Assembly: GCF_003206645.1 (NCBI RefSeq)
Contig: NZ_PZJP01000008.1
Span: 557,999-621,998, forward strand
Origin: Salinicola aestuarinus
GTDB lineage: Bacteria > Pseudomonadota > Gammaproteobacteria > Pseudomonadales > Halomonadaceae
DNA: 64,000 nt
Reading direction: 5' to 3'
The number at the start of each line of letters is the position of its first letter. The stretch's first letter is position 1. Of the stretch, positions 18,501 to 26,530 are shown piece after piece. The notes under the pieces were generated by a model. The model ran no database searches, was not told where the DNA came from, and saw only the letters and a program-made list of their open reading frames with translations. The translations under genes were made by a program, and so were the position numbers.

Positions 18501-20147
18501 GATGCCGAACGGCTCGTTCCAGACCAGGCGCACCGCGCCCCAGACGATGGCGACGACGAGCAGGCCAGCCACGATCAGATGAGGTCGCACGATCCTGAAA
18601 TCGAAGAACCCTTCGGGAAGCAAGCCGCCCTTGTCGGTCACGTTGAACTTTCCGCGATTCGGGCTGATGAGCGTCGTCAGCGTGGTCTTGACCAGATGGA
18701 ACGACAGCACCGTTTCGTAGATCTCGGCCCAGAAGCTGAATCGGTAGCGCCCCTGCAACAGCGAGTTGAGTGCCAGCGTGTGAGCCAGATGGGGCAAGGC
18801 GTAGACGAAGATCATGCCGGCGGACGCGGCGATGATGTTCTGACCCGTCAGTAGATACGCCAGCGGCGCGGTCAGAAACACGATACGCGGCAGCGCGAAC
18901 TGAAAGTGCAGGATGGCGTTGAGGTAGCAGAGTCGCTGCATCAGCGACAGTCCCCGCCCGAACAATGGGTTGTCGAGCCGCAGAATCTGCGTCATGCCGC
19001 GCGCCCAGCGCATCCGCTGGCCGACATGCAGCGACAGGCGCTCGGTGGCCAGGCCAGCCGCCAACGGCACGCCCAGAAAGGCGGTATTCCATCCAAGCCG
19101 CTGCAGCTTGAGTGCCGTGTGAGCGTCTTCGGTCACCGTTTCGACCGCGAAACCACCGATCGCCTCCAGCGCCGAGCGTCGAATCACCGCACAGGAGCCG
19201 CAGAAGAATGTCGCATTCCAGTAGTCGTTGCCCTTCTGGATCAGACCGTAGAACAGCTCGTCCTCGGTGGGCATGCGATGGCCAACGCTGAGATTGCGCT
19301 CGAACGGATCGGGGGAATAGAAGTGGTGTGGCGTCTGGACCAGCGCCAGATTGTCGTCCGCGATGAAGCTACCGACGGTCATCTGCAGGAAGCCTCGCGT
19401 CGCGACATGGTCGCAGTCGAAGATGCAGATCAAGTCACCCTGGGTCAGCGTCATGGCGTGATTCAGGTTGCCGGCCTTGGCGTGCTGGTTGTCGGAACGC
19501 GTGATGTATCCCACGCCGGCTGCCGCCGCGAAGGCCGCGAATGCCTCCCGCCGCCCGTCGTCGAGCAGGTAGATATTGAGCTTGTCGCTCGGGTAGTCCA
19601 GGTTCTGCGCCGCCAGCACCGTATCCTGCACGATCTGCAGGCTTTCGTTGTACGTCGGGATATAGACATCAACGCTAGGCCAGGTGCGGGTGTCTGCCGG
19701 CATTGGCACCACCTTGCGCTCCAGCGGCCAGATGTTCTGCACGTAACCCAGAATCAAGATGACCCAGGCGTAGAGTTCCGCGGCGAAAAGCCCATACCCC
19801 AGCGCCGCTTCCAGCCAGCTCTGGAAGACCAGGGTTTCGGTCGCCCGCCAGTAGAGATAGCGGGTCGAGATCGCCGCCGACAGCAGAATCAAAAAGATGG
19901 CGATCGGCTTGGACCGCGCGCGCAGGCGCAGCAGCACCAGCATCGCTACCACCGTGATCAGCCCGAACATTCCTTGGTGGGTCAGCGACATCGGTGTGGT
20001 CACGGTGAGCGTGACGATCGCCAACGTCACCAGCACGACCACGGAGGTGATCACTGCGGTCAGACGTGATGTCGCCTTGCGATCGGTCTTTGGCGAGGCG
20101 GATTGGGCGTCAGCGTTCGAAGCCGGACGAGAGGAGCGGTTGAACAT
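15552..20147 (-). CDS. bcsA: Fused cellulose synthase BcsA-BcsB
   Basis: One 1531-residue polypeptide joins the catalytic BcsA and periplasmic BcsB subunits. BcsA part: N-terminal helices, then the GT2 domain with DDG (196-198), DCD (244-246), TED (339-341) and the QRMRW glucan-binding motif (377-381), a TM bundle, and a C-terminal PilZ domain with RASVR (582-586, RxxxR) and NLSMGG (609-614), the c-di-GMP signature. Near 726-750 a hydrophobic stretch replaces the BcsB signal peptide. The BcsB part follows and ends in a TM helix (WWLMWLMIVSLLLCTVMLYPL). Fused AcsAB is known in Komagataeibacter. The start is ATG two nt after the bcsQ TAA; a GTG at 20159 is possible. It overlaps bcsC by ATGA. 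Confidence 0.95.
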   Translation of the reverse strand: MFNRSSRPASNADAQSASPKTDRKATSRLTAVITSVVVLVTLAIVTLTVTTPMSLTHQGMFGLITVVAMLVLLRLRARSKPIAIFLILLSAAISTRYLYWRATETLVFQSWLEAALGYGLFAAELYAWVILILGYVQNIWPLERKVVPMPADTRTWPSVDVYIPTYNESLQIVQDTVLAAQNLDYPSDKLNIYLLDDGRREAFAAFAAAAGVGYITRSDNQHAKAGNLNHAMTLTQGDLICIFDCDHVATRGFLQMTVGSFIADDNLALVQTPHHFYSPDPFERNLSVGHRMPTEDELFYGLIQKGNDYWNATFFCGSCAVIRRSALEAIGGFAVETVTEDAHTALKLQRLGWNTAFLGVPLAAGLATERLSLHVGQRMRWARGMTQILRLDNPLFGRGLSLMQRLCYLNAILHFQFALPRIVFLTAPLAYLLTGQNIIAASAGMIFVYALPHLAHTLALNSLLQGRYRFSFWAEIYETVLSFHLVKTTLTTLISPNRGKFNVTDKGGLLPEGFFDFRIVRPHLIVAGLLVVAIVWGAVRLVWNEPFGIERNVMLLNLFWASFSLLMLLAAIAVARESRQVRASVRVGAELPTVAYRTDGHADTAVTRNLSMGGALVELAAAVDGQPIEWIELDQGGQLTSYPVSEIHREGRQVRLRFGRLDVGQRRQLVHAVMGRADAWLPRRDQVDHPLRSLWWVVRSVFGLFFTSWQQRRSETSRDSHSSGSYWVAGRVLAVLALAAALLLTAHTALSQEGPLPQPTIDADGKLSFAPAATFEANRANATEADSRPGISGEQWESATLGQLTGGKNIVLSGARARAGVPFSLREDELATQATLMLQMRMSDSAAGARQRLNISLNGEPLRSLMLEHDPGERFTLELPIKPALLVTHNRLDFALAMQSDAQCLPPAASSQALTIERGSLLQLALRRLPLERDLRHFPLPFYSAIAISPAAAKIVLPEAPDETTLQAATLLASYLGSRAESRELGFRVSQGRIPDDDAIVLAPGDDAIAGLEPEQVAGNGIRLIAHPLNPAHTLMVVHGDSSAALLAAVQDLVVNQSRLSGSERETQPVELPSATASSAPNWISSTQPVELSSLSEGEELQSPGIAHPAIDINFRAAPDLFLWPGQTFPLTLQYTFPSADWLDESRSRLDVNLNGTYLGSLGVNQTGVLEHLWGKLGGDTRQEQGVIAIPPYLIYGENTLSLYFDLKSEEDVGCQASAVNASGGGAASDDDTIGGDSLSQISPDSTLDLSQARHFATLPNLSYFVGAGFPFTRRPDLAETALLLPAEPDTRELETLLNLAARLGESTGVAAYRVAVGLGERGLARYADRDLLVVAHTSSPLMKVLLDGSPSAQGEVGIDDGQLSVSHPGWSRRVRDWLQGQWRTDHDSLRRALVSRRHVDALVAFESPWEEERSVVILTSDQSEALPGLLDALDERRVSQAIRGDVALIDGDGSVTAFDISTRYQVGSMPWPQRWYWVFGERPWWLMWLMIVSLLLCTVMLYPLLKRRAAMRQATIPSPASGQSKDEVGP

Positions 20148-20149
20148 GA

Positions 20150-20986
20150 TTAGGGCCACTTCGCATGGGTCGACGCGACACCGCCTGGCGTGAGCCCCGC
20201 TGCGGGTCTGGCCGTCGTATCGATACCGGCGAAGCGCAGCGGAAACTGCTGCGCCAGGGTACGGGCCGCTTTCTCGATATCCCGCGCGGCGGCGCTGAAC
20301 GGCGCCTGTTCGAATAGACTGCGCTGTTCCGCCAGCGCTTCGGCCAGGGACTCGTCACGATGCACCGCCCCGACCACCAACGGTGCCAACCGTTTCAGCA
20401 TCAACTCCACGATTTCCCGCTTCAGTCGCGAGCGGGTATCGATCTGATTGATCAGGTAACCCAGACGCCCCTGCTCGCTGGCCTGGCGAAGACTGCCCGG
20501 CTGGCTCTCCAGACGTGGCATCAACGCGACGGAGCCGGCATCCGCCATCAAGACCAACAGATTGAGGTCGGCGTCGTCGATCAAAGGCGACACCTCGCAA
20601 AGCGGAAAGACGTTCGCATCCACGACCACCAACGTATTGGGCGTCTGAGACAACGTGCGCAATCGGTGCGAGAGTTCGCCGGGTCGGCGCTGCATGTCAG
20701 CAAAACCGCTCAAGCGTGCGTCGGAGGCGTTACCGAACGGCAGAATGTCCACGCCATCCGATAGCCGTGTAACCAGCTGACGCCACTCCACGTCGGCATC
20801 GAACCGGTCGATCAGACCTTGGGGATCATTGAGAGGCAGCTGGAAATGCAGTCGAAGCGCATTCTGCGGATCCAGATCCACCAGCACGACCTGATAGCCC
20901 AGGTGCTCCAACGCCATGCCCAGGTTTGCGCACAGCGTGGTGCACCCAACGCCTCCCTTGGGAGACAGCAAATTGATCAAGGCCAT
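20150..20986 (-). CDS. bcsQ: BcsQ, MinD/ParA-type ATPase of cellulose synthesis
   Basis: A 278-residue SIMIBI-class P-loop ATPase needed in related species for cellulose synthase assembly or polar placement. The deviant Walker A is SPKGGVGCTT (residues 8-17); note Cys where many ParA proteins have Lys. DLDPQN follows at about 37. It resembles YhjQ/BcsQ throughout rather than plasmid ParA. AGAGGG precedes the ATG. Its start overlaps the bcsP-like gene by 10 nt and its TAA lies two nt before the bcsAB ATG. Confidence 0.92.
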   Translation of the reverse strand: MALINLLSPKGGVGCTTLCANLGMALEHLGYQVVLVDLDPQNALRLHFQLPLNDPQGLIDRFDADVEWRQLVTRLSDGVDILPFGNASDARLSGFADMQRRPGELSHRLRTLSQTPNTLVVVDANVFPLCEVSPLIDDADLNLLVLMADAGSVALMPRLESQPGSLRQASEQGRLGYLINQIDTRSRLKREIVELMLKRLAPLVVGAVHRDESLAEALAEQRSLFEQAPFSAAARDIEKAARTLAQQFPLRFAGIDTTARPAAGLTPGGVASTHAKWP

Positions 20987-21501
20987 GGAGACACCCTCTG
21001 CAACACGCTGGATAGCGGTAATTCAGACGATGACGTCTCCAGCGACGCATCGTCCTGTCCGGGTCGTTCAGGGGACCTCGCCCCAGGGTCTCCGGCGTGC
21101 AGCGATAACCGAAAAGGCGGCGCGTCGGGGCCACCTTCGCCCTCGATCAACGGCCGGGCACCTTCCCTCGCCAGGGCGGCGCCGGCCATCGCCGCGGCGT
21201 CGGGGGCGCCATTCATGACCGCGTGGGACTGATGGCCACGAGGTGCAAACGAGGGGACCACGAAGGCGTCGTCGCGAGCGGACCGACAGTGCGTCGCCGC
21301 GACGGCGGCTTCGACTGGATTCGGGACGGCCGAACCCGACAAGGGGGAAAGAGCGTCGTTAGCGGTCGCGACCGCCCGCAGCAGACGCCATGGGGAGGTG
21401 TGATGCGCCTCGCCAGCGCGGTCGCTGGAGAAATCCTGGTAGGTCGCACCGTCGATGCCAACAGTGGCCAGAAGCGCCGAAACATCATGGGGGAGTGTCA
21501 C
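20977..21501 (-). CDS. bcsP: BcsP/BcsR-like cellulose biosynthesis protein
   Basis: First gene of the bcs operon. It starts with GTG, with AGGG about eight nt upstream. Of 174 residues, the first 45 resemble the BcsR/BcsP domain: DVSALLATVG, then YQDFS and a SPWRLL motif in place of the usual RWPLL. The middle is Ala/Pro/Gly-rich and probably disordered. The end, LPLSSVLQRV, resembles the short conserved C-terminal motif of BcsP proteins. In related systems BcsR/BcsP proteins work with BcsQ and link BcsD to the synthase. The call rests on short motifs and position. Confidence 0.7.
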   Translation of the reverse strand: MTLPHDVSALLATVGIDGATYQDFSSDRAGEAHHTSPWRLLRAVATANDALSPLSGSAVPNPVEAAVAATHCRSARDDAFVVPSFAPRGHQSHAVMNGAPDAAAMAGAALAREGARPLIEGEGGPDAPPFRLSLHAGDPGARSPERPGQDDASLETSSSELPLSSVLQRVSPWP

Positions 21502-21594
21502 GAGAGAACCCTGCGTCGAATCATCGTCCTGCCGCCACGACAGCCCTATGAAACCGGATGTTTGTAGCGATTCTAAAACGGCACACTAACACAC

Positions 21595-21615
21595 TTTGTT
21601 ACTTACAGTAACAAA
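21595..21615. promoter_or_regulatory. Perfect 8-bp palindrome, candidate operator of the bcs operon
   Basis: Arms tttgttac (21595-21602) and gtaacaaa (21608-21615) are exact inverted copies with a ttaca spacer. On the minus strand it sits about 20 nt upstream of the candidate bcs -10, overlapping where a -35 would lie. Dyads of this size and spacing are typical of dimeric helix-turn-helix repressors or activators. The protein is unknown. On the minus strand no transcript-terminating role is likely. Confidence 0.5.
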
Positions 21616-21792
21616 AAAGATGGCGGCCAACGCTGAAAACTGCTAGGCGATCTCTCATGCCGGCGCGCCCCCCCCCTAGGTTCCCCTCTCCCCGGCCGAC
21701 ACGGCTCCACGCCGAATGAGGGGACGAGACAGAGGTCATCGTTTTCATGAATCCGGTGTTACGGGCTTTCCTTGGCGCATTAACACGCTGGT

Positions 21793-21875
21793 TCTCAGTC
21801 GACTGACTGAGAGCAATGACCTCGCCGTCACAAGCCACACCATCGACGGCGCCACCGGTTTCCGAACCGGTGGCG
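21793..21875. other. Two strong hairpins in the argF upstream region
   Basis: Hairpin 1: tctcagtc-gact-gactgaga (21793-21812), 8 bp. Hairpin 2: an 11-bp perfect stem (21850-21860 with 21865-21875) closed by tccg. Both are compact tetraloop structures that would form in RNA of either strand. Together with the stem ending at 22014 they suggest a structured leader or small RNA, but no known RNA family is recognised. Confidence 0.45.
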
Positions 21876-21966
21876 ACGCGTGTTTCAAGATCGTGTTGAC
21901 ACGTTGCGCGCCCGAAAGGCGCTGGGTAGGATGAATGATCTTCGCACGAGCCGGCCAAGCCGGTGC

Positions 21967-22014
21967 GGGCGCCACGAATGCTGAGCCTTGCCGCCGCGTT
22001 CGCGGCGCCCTTTT
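21967..22014 (+). terminator. Terminator or attenuator stem upstream of argF
   Basis: gggcgcc (21967-21973) pairs with ggcgccc (22004-22010), extended inward by cgaa/ttcg across one A-C mismatch, then TTTTCG. An alternative inner hairpin cgccgc-gttc-gcggcg (21992-22007) competes for the same 3' arm. It ends 108 nt before the argF ATG, so it would end an upstream transcript or attenuate argF. Confidence 0.5.
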
Positions 22015-22121
22015 CGTTGGTGCTTCCTCGAATCGGACGTCTCGCGCCCTGCCCTTTCCGGCCGGTGTTCGCGTCACCCGATTCGTTTTTCCGTTCTGCC
22101 ACGACGTCACAGGACTGCCGA

Positions 22122-23039
22122 ATGAGCGCACGCCACTTTCTGACCCTGCTGGATCTCTCCGCCGACGAACTCGCCTACCTGATTCAGCGCGGCATCACGA
22201 TCAAGAACCGTCTCAAGACCCAGGGTCCCACCTACACGCCGCTGGCCAACCGAACGCTGGCGATGATCTTCGAGAAATCCTCGACGCGCACCCGGGTCTC
22301 GTTCGAGACGGCGATGACTCAGTTTGGCGGCCACGCGCTGTTTCTCTCGCCGCGGGATACGCAGCTTGGCCGCGGCGAACCGATCGCTGACACGTCACGC
22401 GTACTCTCTGAGATGGTCGACGCGGTCATGATCCGCACCTTCTCGCATGAAGGATTAGAGACCTTCGCCGCGGCCAGCAGCGTGCCGGTCATCAATGCGC
22501 TCACCGACGACTACCATCCTTGCCAGCTGCTGGCCGACGTCATGACCTGGACCGAGTGCCGCGGTTCGGTGGCGGGCAAGACCGCGGTATGGATCGGTGA
22601 TGGCAATAACATGTGCCACTCCTGGATCAACGCCGCGCTGCGCTTCGGCTTCAACCTGCGGATCTGCTGCCCGGAAGGCTATGACCCCCGCGCGGATATC
22701 GTTGAAGCGGCGGGCGAGCGCGTCACCATCCTGCGCGATCCGGTCGAGGCCTGCACCGGCGCGGACCTGATCACCACTGACGTCTGGGCATCGATGGGCC
22801 AGGAAGAAGAGCAGGCCAAGCGCGAGCGGGACTTCGACGGGTTTCAGGTCACCGAGGCACTGCTCGATCGAGCCAATGCCGACGCGCTCTTTCTGCACTG
22901 CCTGCCAGCGCACCGCGGCGAGGAGATCAGCGAGACGCTGCTCGAGGACCCGCGTGCCGTGGTTTGGCAGGAAGCAGGCAATCGGCTGCATGCACAGAAG
23001 GCGCTGATCGAGTTTCTACTGCTGGGCAAGGTCGACTGA
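22122..23039 (+). CDS. argF: Ornithine carbamoyltransferase
   Basis: Makes citrulline from ornithine and carbamoyl phosphate in arginine synthesis. It has 305 residues. [10 protein letters not shown] is the carbamoyl-phosphate loop, [11 protein letters not shown] the second signature, and HCLPAHRG holds the ornithine-binding Cys. The frame is open 53 codons further upstream, but the ATG at 22122 starts the family's usual N-terminus ([17 protein letters not shown]), has AGGA upstream, and the extension covers a terminator-like stem. Anabolic rather than catabolic by monocistronic context; that is inference. Confidence 0.96.
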   Translation: MSARHFLTLLDLSADELAYLIQRGITIKNRLKTQGPTYTPLANRTLAMIFEKSSTRTRVSFETAMTQFGGHALFLSPRDTQLGRGEPIADTSRVLSEMVDAVMIRTFSHEGLETFAAASSVPVINALTDDYHPCQLLADVMTWTECRGSVAGKTAVWIGDGNNMCHSWINAALRFGFNLRICCPEGYDPRADIVEAAGERVTILRDPVEACTGADLITTDVWASMGQEEEQAKRERDFDGFQVTEALLDRANADALFLHCLPAHRGEEISETLLEDPRAVVWQEAGNRLHAQKALIEFLLLGKVD

Positions 23040-23066
23040 CGCCCAATCAGCGAGTCGTCTCACAGC

Positions 23067-23086
23067 GCGGCCGCTTCGGCGGCCGC
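23067..23086. terminator. Hairpin between argF and the convergent TVP38 gene
   Basis: gcggccgc-ttcg-gcggccgc: an 8-bp stem with a stable tetraloop. It is followed by cttgtct on the plus strand, a weak U-tract. It is placed to end argF and possibly the convergent gene. Confidence 0.6.
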
Positions 23087-23118
23087 CTTGTCTGGCTAGC
23101 GTCCTCGGCCAGGGTGAC

Positions 23119-23763
23119 TCATCGGCGTGAGCGCCAAAGACCAATGCCCGCCGCCAACAGCGCCAGCCCCCCTACGACCGCGAGCACGCGCCCGACATTC
23201 CCCTCCAGCGCCGCCTCTCCCAGCGTGACGAACGCCACCGCATAGGGCAGCGTTGTCACCAGCGCCACCCCCAGATAGACACCGAGAGGCACTCCCGCGG
23301 CCCCAAGGGCATAGTGCTTGAGGAACATCGGCACCCCCGGCACGAGCTTGATCAGCAGCGTGATGCGCCAGGCGTGACGCCGATCGGTATCGAGGTGGGC
23401 CAGTCCGGGGAAGCGTCGATCGAGGGTGTCGCGAAAATAGCCTCGCAGTCGGCCGCGGGCGACCGCATAGCACAGCAGCAGATGGCAGAGAACGGCCGTC
23501 AGACCTAGCCCCAAACCGTCCCCGACGCCAAAACGTAGCCCCGCCACGACATAGAATGGCGTCATCGGCACGCCCACGGCGGGCAGCAGCGCCATCGCCA
23601 GCCAGAAGACGATCGGATCGAGGCGATCGAGTCGCGCCCAGACCGACGCATCCAGCGCAACGGCGACCGCCAGCAGTAGACAGCAGAGGACGCCACCCAA
23701 CCCACCGAGAAGACAGCGTGGTAGCGGGAAGAATCGACATCGAAGCGCGCGAGTAAGGGCCAT
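23119..23763 (-). CDS. TVP38/TMEM64 family (VTT domain) membrane protein
   Basis: A 214-residue integral membrane protein of the DedA-like superfamily. After an N-terminal helix (LLGGLGGVLCCLLLAVAVAL) the VTT domain contains PAVGVPMTPFYVVAGLRFG, a re-entrant loop with the conserved F/G pattern, and later a LIKLVPGVPMFLKHYALGA segment, the second signature, with the usual arginine replaced by Lys in LIKL. The C-terminal helix ends in RSRR. Members act in lipid scrambling or membrane homeostasis; substrate here is unknown. The frame opens at 23904 but the ATG at 23763 fits the family length. Confidence 0.82.
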   Translation of the reverse strand: MALTRALRCRFFPLPRCLLGGLGGVLCCLLLAVAVALDASVWARLDRLDPIVFWLAMALLPAVGVPMTPFYVVAGLRFGVGDGLGLGLTAVLCHLLLCYAVARGRLRGYFRDTLDRRFPGLAHLDTDRRHAWRITLLIKLVPGVPMFLKHYALGAAGVPLGVYLGVALVTTLPYAVAFVTLGEAALEGNVGRVLAVVGGLALLAAGIGLWRSRR

Positions 23764-23863
23764 ACCCGCAGGAGAACCGATCTTCGTGACCGGATGATGA
23801 AAGGACTGACTACGCCGAACAGGCGACCGCTGCCCCGGGCGCGACCGGGGCAGCGACACACGA

Positions 23864-25360
23864 CTAGAGGTTGTCGAGCCCCTTTTCGGCCATCGCGACG
23901 GCACGGAACAGCGCGCGCCGCTTGTTGAGCGTCTCGTGCCATTCGTCGTCGGGGTCGGAGTCAGCGACGATGCCGCCGCCGGCCTGCACGTGCAGCTCGC
24001 CGTCCTTCAGCACGGCGGTGCGGATGGCGATCGCCATGTCCATGTTGCCGTGCCAGGAGAGATAGCCCACGGCCCCGGAATAGACGCCGCGCTTGACCGG
24101 CTCGAGCTCATCGATCACTTCCAGCGCGCGGATCTTCGGGGCGCCGGAGAGCGTCCCTGCCGGGAACGTCGCACGCAGCACGTCCATCGCCGACATGCCC
24201 GGCTGGAGCTTGCCGGTGACGTTGGAGACGATATGCATCACGTGAGAGTAACGCTCGATCGCCATCTGATCGGTGACGTCCACCGTCCCGGGCTGGCTGA
24301 TCCGACCGATGTCGTTGCGCCCCAGGTCGATCAGCATCAGGTGCTCGGCGAGCTCCTTGGGATCGCCCAGCAGCTCCTCCTCCAGCGCCTTGTCCTGCTC
24401 GGGCGTGGCGCCGCGAACCCGGGTGCCGGCAATCGGACGAACCGTGACTTCGTCACCCTCGACCCGGGTCAGGATCTCTGGCGACGAGCCGATGACATGA
24501 TGGTCGTCAAGATTCAGGAAGAACATGTAGGGCGACGGGTTGAGACTTCTCAGCGCGCGATAGAGATCCAGCGGCGGCGCCTGATACGGAATCGACATCC
24601 GCTGGGACGGCACGCACTGCATGAGATCTCCCGCCAGCACGTACTCCTTGATCCGCGCCACCGCCTCCTTGTAGCCCTGTTCGCTGAAGCTGGCATGGAA
24701 ATCGTCTTCGACGACATCGCCCCGACCAGTCCCCGGACTGACCGTGTTGAGCGTCGAGCTGCGCAGCTTCACCTCAAGCGCCTCCAACCGCTCCACCGCC
24801 GTGGCATAGGCCTGTTCGGTGCTCGGGTCGGCGTGGGTCAGGAGCTGGAGCCGGCCGGAAAGATTGTCGAAAACGACCAGGTCGTCGCAGACCATCAGCA
24901 AGATGTCCGGCACCCCGATCGGATCGGGCTTGTCCGCGGCTTGCGCGGTCCGCAGGCGCGGCTCGATATAGCGGATGGTGTCATAGCCGAAATAGCCGAC
25001 GAGACCGCCGTCGAAGCGTGGCTGATCGTCGAGATCCGGCACTTTGAAACGGGCATGGAAGCGCTCGATCCAGGCGAGCGGATCCTCGACTTCCGTGGCT
25101 CCCTGCTGCTCGCCGTCGACGATGTGCTGAACGGTGAATCCGCGCACCTCGATCCGCTCGCGGCACGGCAGCCCGATGATCGAGTAGCGCCCCCACTTCT
25201 CTCCACCCTGCACCGACTCCAGCAGAAAGGTCCAGGGGGCATCGGCAAGCTTGAGGTATGTCGAGAGCGGCGTGTCGAGGTCGGCCAGCACCTCGCGGGT
25301 GACCGGGATACGGTTGTAGCCGGCGTTGGCCAGCGCGTCGAACTGCTCGGAGGTCATCAT
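23864..25360 (-). CDS. trpE: Anthranilate synthase component I
   Basis: Converts chorismate to anthranilate with the glutamine amidotransferase TrpG, the committed step of tryptophan synthesis. About 498 residues. The N-terminal LLES motif (in [18 protein letters not shown]) is the tryptophan feedback site. The C-terminal chorismate-binding domain has [19 protein letters not shown], and [20 protein letters not shown]. Of three in-frame ATGs, the one at 25360 has GGAG nine nt upstream; 25369 would have the GGAG touching it. A short Trp-rich leader frame lies 61 nt upstream. No trpG adjoins in the window. Confidence 0.97.
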   Translation of the reverse strand: MMTSEQFDALANAGYNRIPVTREVLADLDTPLSTYLKLADAPWTFLLESVQGGEKWGRYSIIGLPCRERIEVRGFTVQHIVDGEQQGATEVEDPLAWIERFHARFKVPDLDDQPRFDGGLVGYFGYDTIRYIEPRLRTAQAADKPDPIGVPDILLMVCDDLVVFDNLSGRLQLLTHADPSTEQAYATAVERLEALEVKLRSSTLNTVSPGTGRGDVVEDDFHASFSEQGYKEAVARIKEYVLAGDLMQCVPSQRMSIPYQAPPLDLYRALRSLNPSPYMFFLNLDDHHVIGSSPEILTRVEGDEVTVRPIAGTRVRGATPEQDKALEEELLGDPKELAEHLMLIDLGRNDIGRISQPGTVDVTDQMAIERYSHVMHIVSNVTGKLQPGMSAMDVLRATFPAGTLSGAPKIRALEVIDELEPVKRGVYSGAVGYLSWHGNMDMAIAIRTAVLKDGELHVQAGGGIVADSDPDDEWHETLNKRRALFRAVAMAEKGLDNL

Positions 25361-25420
25361 GGGACCCATCTCCAGAAAGTGAACGTCAGCGGTCGAAGGT
25401 CGAAAAACTCGGGCTGAAGG

Positions 25421-25492
25421 TCACCATCGCCAACGCTTATCGTCGCGGTTGATTACGCGGGAGAGGAGAAAGCGCTGAATATCCGGTCGCAT
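25421..25492 (-). CDS. trpL: Putative trp leader peptide, 23 residues ending in Trp-Arg-Trp
   Basis: A 24-codon frame: ATG at 25492, TGA at 25423-25421. The peptide ends KRWRW just before the stop, two Trp codons in the last three, while Trp is rare elsewhere. It lies between the gph terminator and trpE on the same strand, the place and size of trp attenuator leaders. An in-frame TAG upstream fixes the start. The ribosome-binding site is weak. A run of five T on the coding strand lies 17 nt after the stop, but I could not draw a convincing GC stem before it. Function is inferred from position and composition. Confidence 0.6.
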   Translation of the reverse strand: MRPDIQRFLLSRVINRDDKRWRW

Positions 25493-25536
25493 GTCGAGGC
25501 TCGGCTAAGGAGAGAAACGCGTGGGTAGGAAAGCGA

Positions 25537-25558
25537 AGCCGGCCCCGGCGGGCCGGCT
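25537..25558 (-). terminator. Terminator of gph
   Basis: On the minus strand: a perfect 9-bp stem AGCCGGCCC (25558-25550) with GGGCCGGCT (25545-25537), loop GCCG, then tcgctttcc. It lies 10 nt past the gph stop and separates gph from the trp leader. Confidence 0.85.
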
Positions 25559-25567
25559 CGGAAGACC

Positions 25568-26233
25568 CTAAACGAGTTCCCGAAGCGATTCAACCAGACA
25601 GTCCGGGCCACTCGCGGCCACCGGCTCGCCATGGTTGTAGCCATACGGCACCGCCAGCGTGCGAAAGCCGGCCCGCCGCCCCGCCTCGATATCGTGGCGC
25701 GAATCTCCCACCATCAGACAGGCTGCCGGCGCGACGTCGAAGCGCGCCGCCAGATGCAGCAGCGGCATGGGATGCGGCTTCTTTTCCGGCAGCGAGTCAC
25801 CGCCGAGGGTAGCGACGAAATACTGATCGAGCCCCAGCGACTCGAGAATCGGGGCGATGAACGCCCGTGGCTTATTGGTAATGAGGCAAAGGCTGAGATT
25901 GCGCTGGGAGAGCGCCTCGAGCCCCTCCATTACACCGGGGTATAGCCGCGTCCTGTGACAGGGCGCCTCAGCGTAGTGGCTCAGAAAACGCGCGAGGGCG
26001 GCATCGATCGTCGAGGTTTCCGGGTCACGGCCCAGGGCAAATGCCAGCGCCCGTTCAACCAGCTTGCGCGACCCGTTGCCCACCCAGTCACGCACCCGCG
26101 CCTCCCCCGCCGACGAGAGACCGTGCTCCTCGAGCGTGGCATCCAGTGCGGCGGCGAGATCCGGCACCGAATCAATCAGCGTGCCGTCGAGGTCGAAGGC
26201 GACGAGGCGGATGCCGTCGAGCGAAGGGTGCAT
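25568..26233 (-). CDS. gph: Phosphoglycolate phosphatase
   Basis: HAD-family phosphatase that removes 2-phosphoglycolate formed in DNA repair of 3'-phosphoglycolate ends. It has 221 residues. Motif I is FDLDGTLIDS (nucleophile D14, acid D16), the cap follows, motif II is LITNKPR, and motif IV MVGDSRHDIEAGRRAGF. In many gammaproteobacteria the order is rpe-gph-trpE; here trpE follows but rpe is 9 kb away on the same strand. The 297 nt upstream (26234-26530), shared with divergent ndh, show no supported gene. Confidence 0.93.
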   Translation of the reverse strand: MHPSLDGIRLVAFDLDGTLIDSVPDLAAALDATLEEHGLSSAGEARVRDWVGNGSRKLVERALAFALGRDPETSTIDAALARFLSHYAEAPCHRTRLYPGVMEGLEALSQRNLSLCLITNKPRAFIAPILESLGLDQYFVATLGGDSLPEKKPHPMPLLHLAARFDVAPAACLMVGDSRHDIEAGRRAGFRTLAVPYGYNHGEPVAASGPDCLVESLRELV

Positions 26234-26530
26234 CGGTGACTCCTGGGCCGGGGATGGACAGTGGCTTCGAGGTGGGTCAAGCGCATCGACCGCGCCGCGA
26301 GCCTATCACGTCCGGGCATCGTCGGGCCGCGAGCCGGATGCCAAGCCAGCGCGAGCGGCGTATCCTAGCGCTAAGACTTTTGTCGTATCGGCAACCCTGG
26401 CGTCTCGACGCTGCCACCGCGGCGCGATTCAGCGTGCCGAGACCCTCGCCATACGACCCGCTGACAGGTTTCCCGATATCCGCTCTAACGACAACACTAT
26501 CTTCGCTCTCACCAAGGACAACACCCCCCC

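Larger units (their letters stand above)
21502..22121. other. 620-nt intergenic region between divergent bcs operon and argF
   Basis: The longest non-coding stretch of the window. From left to right it holds: a candidate bcs -10 (TAGAAT, minus strand, 21575-21570), a perfect palindrome (21595-21615), a short AT-rich patch, two compact hairpins (21793-21812 and 21850-21875), an exact TTGACA at 21896-21901 without a -10 at normal distance, a small hairpin gcgcc/ggcgc (21908-21922), and a terminator-like stem ending at 22014. Open frames here (e.g. the 53-codon extension in front of argF) have no protein-like character. Confidence 0.6.

Noticed and set aside
21963..22121. 53-codon upstream extension of argF
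   Set aside because: It has no conserved sequence, covers a terminator-like stem, and the ATG at 22122 has a better ribosome-binding site and the family's normal start.
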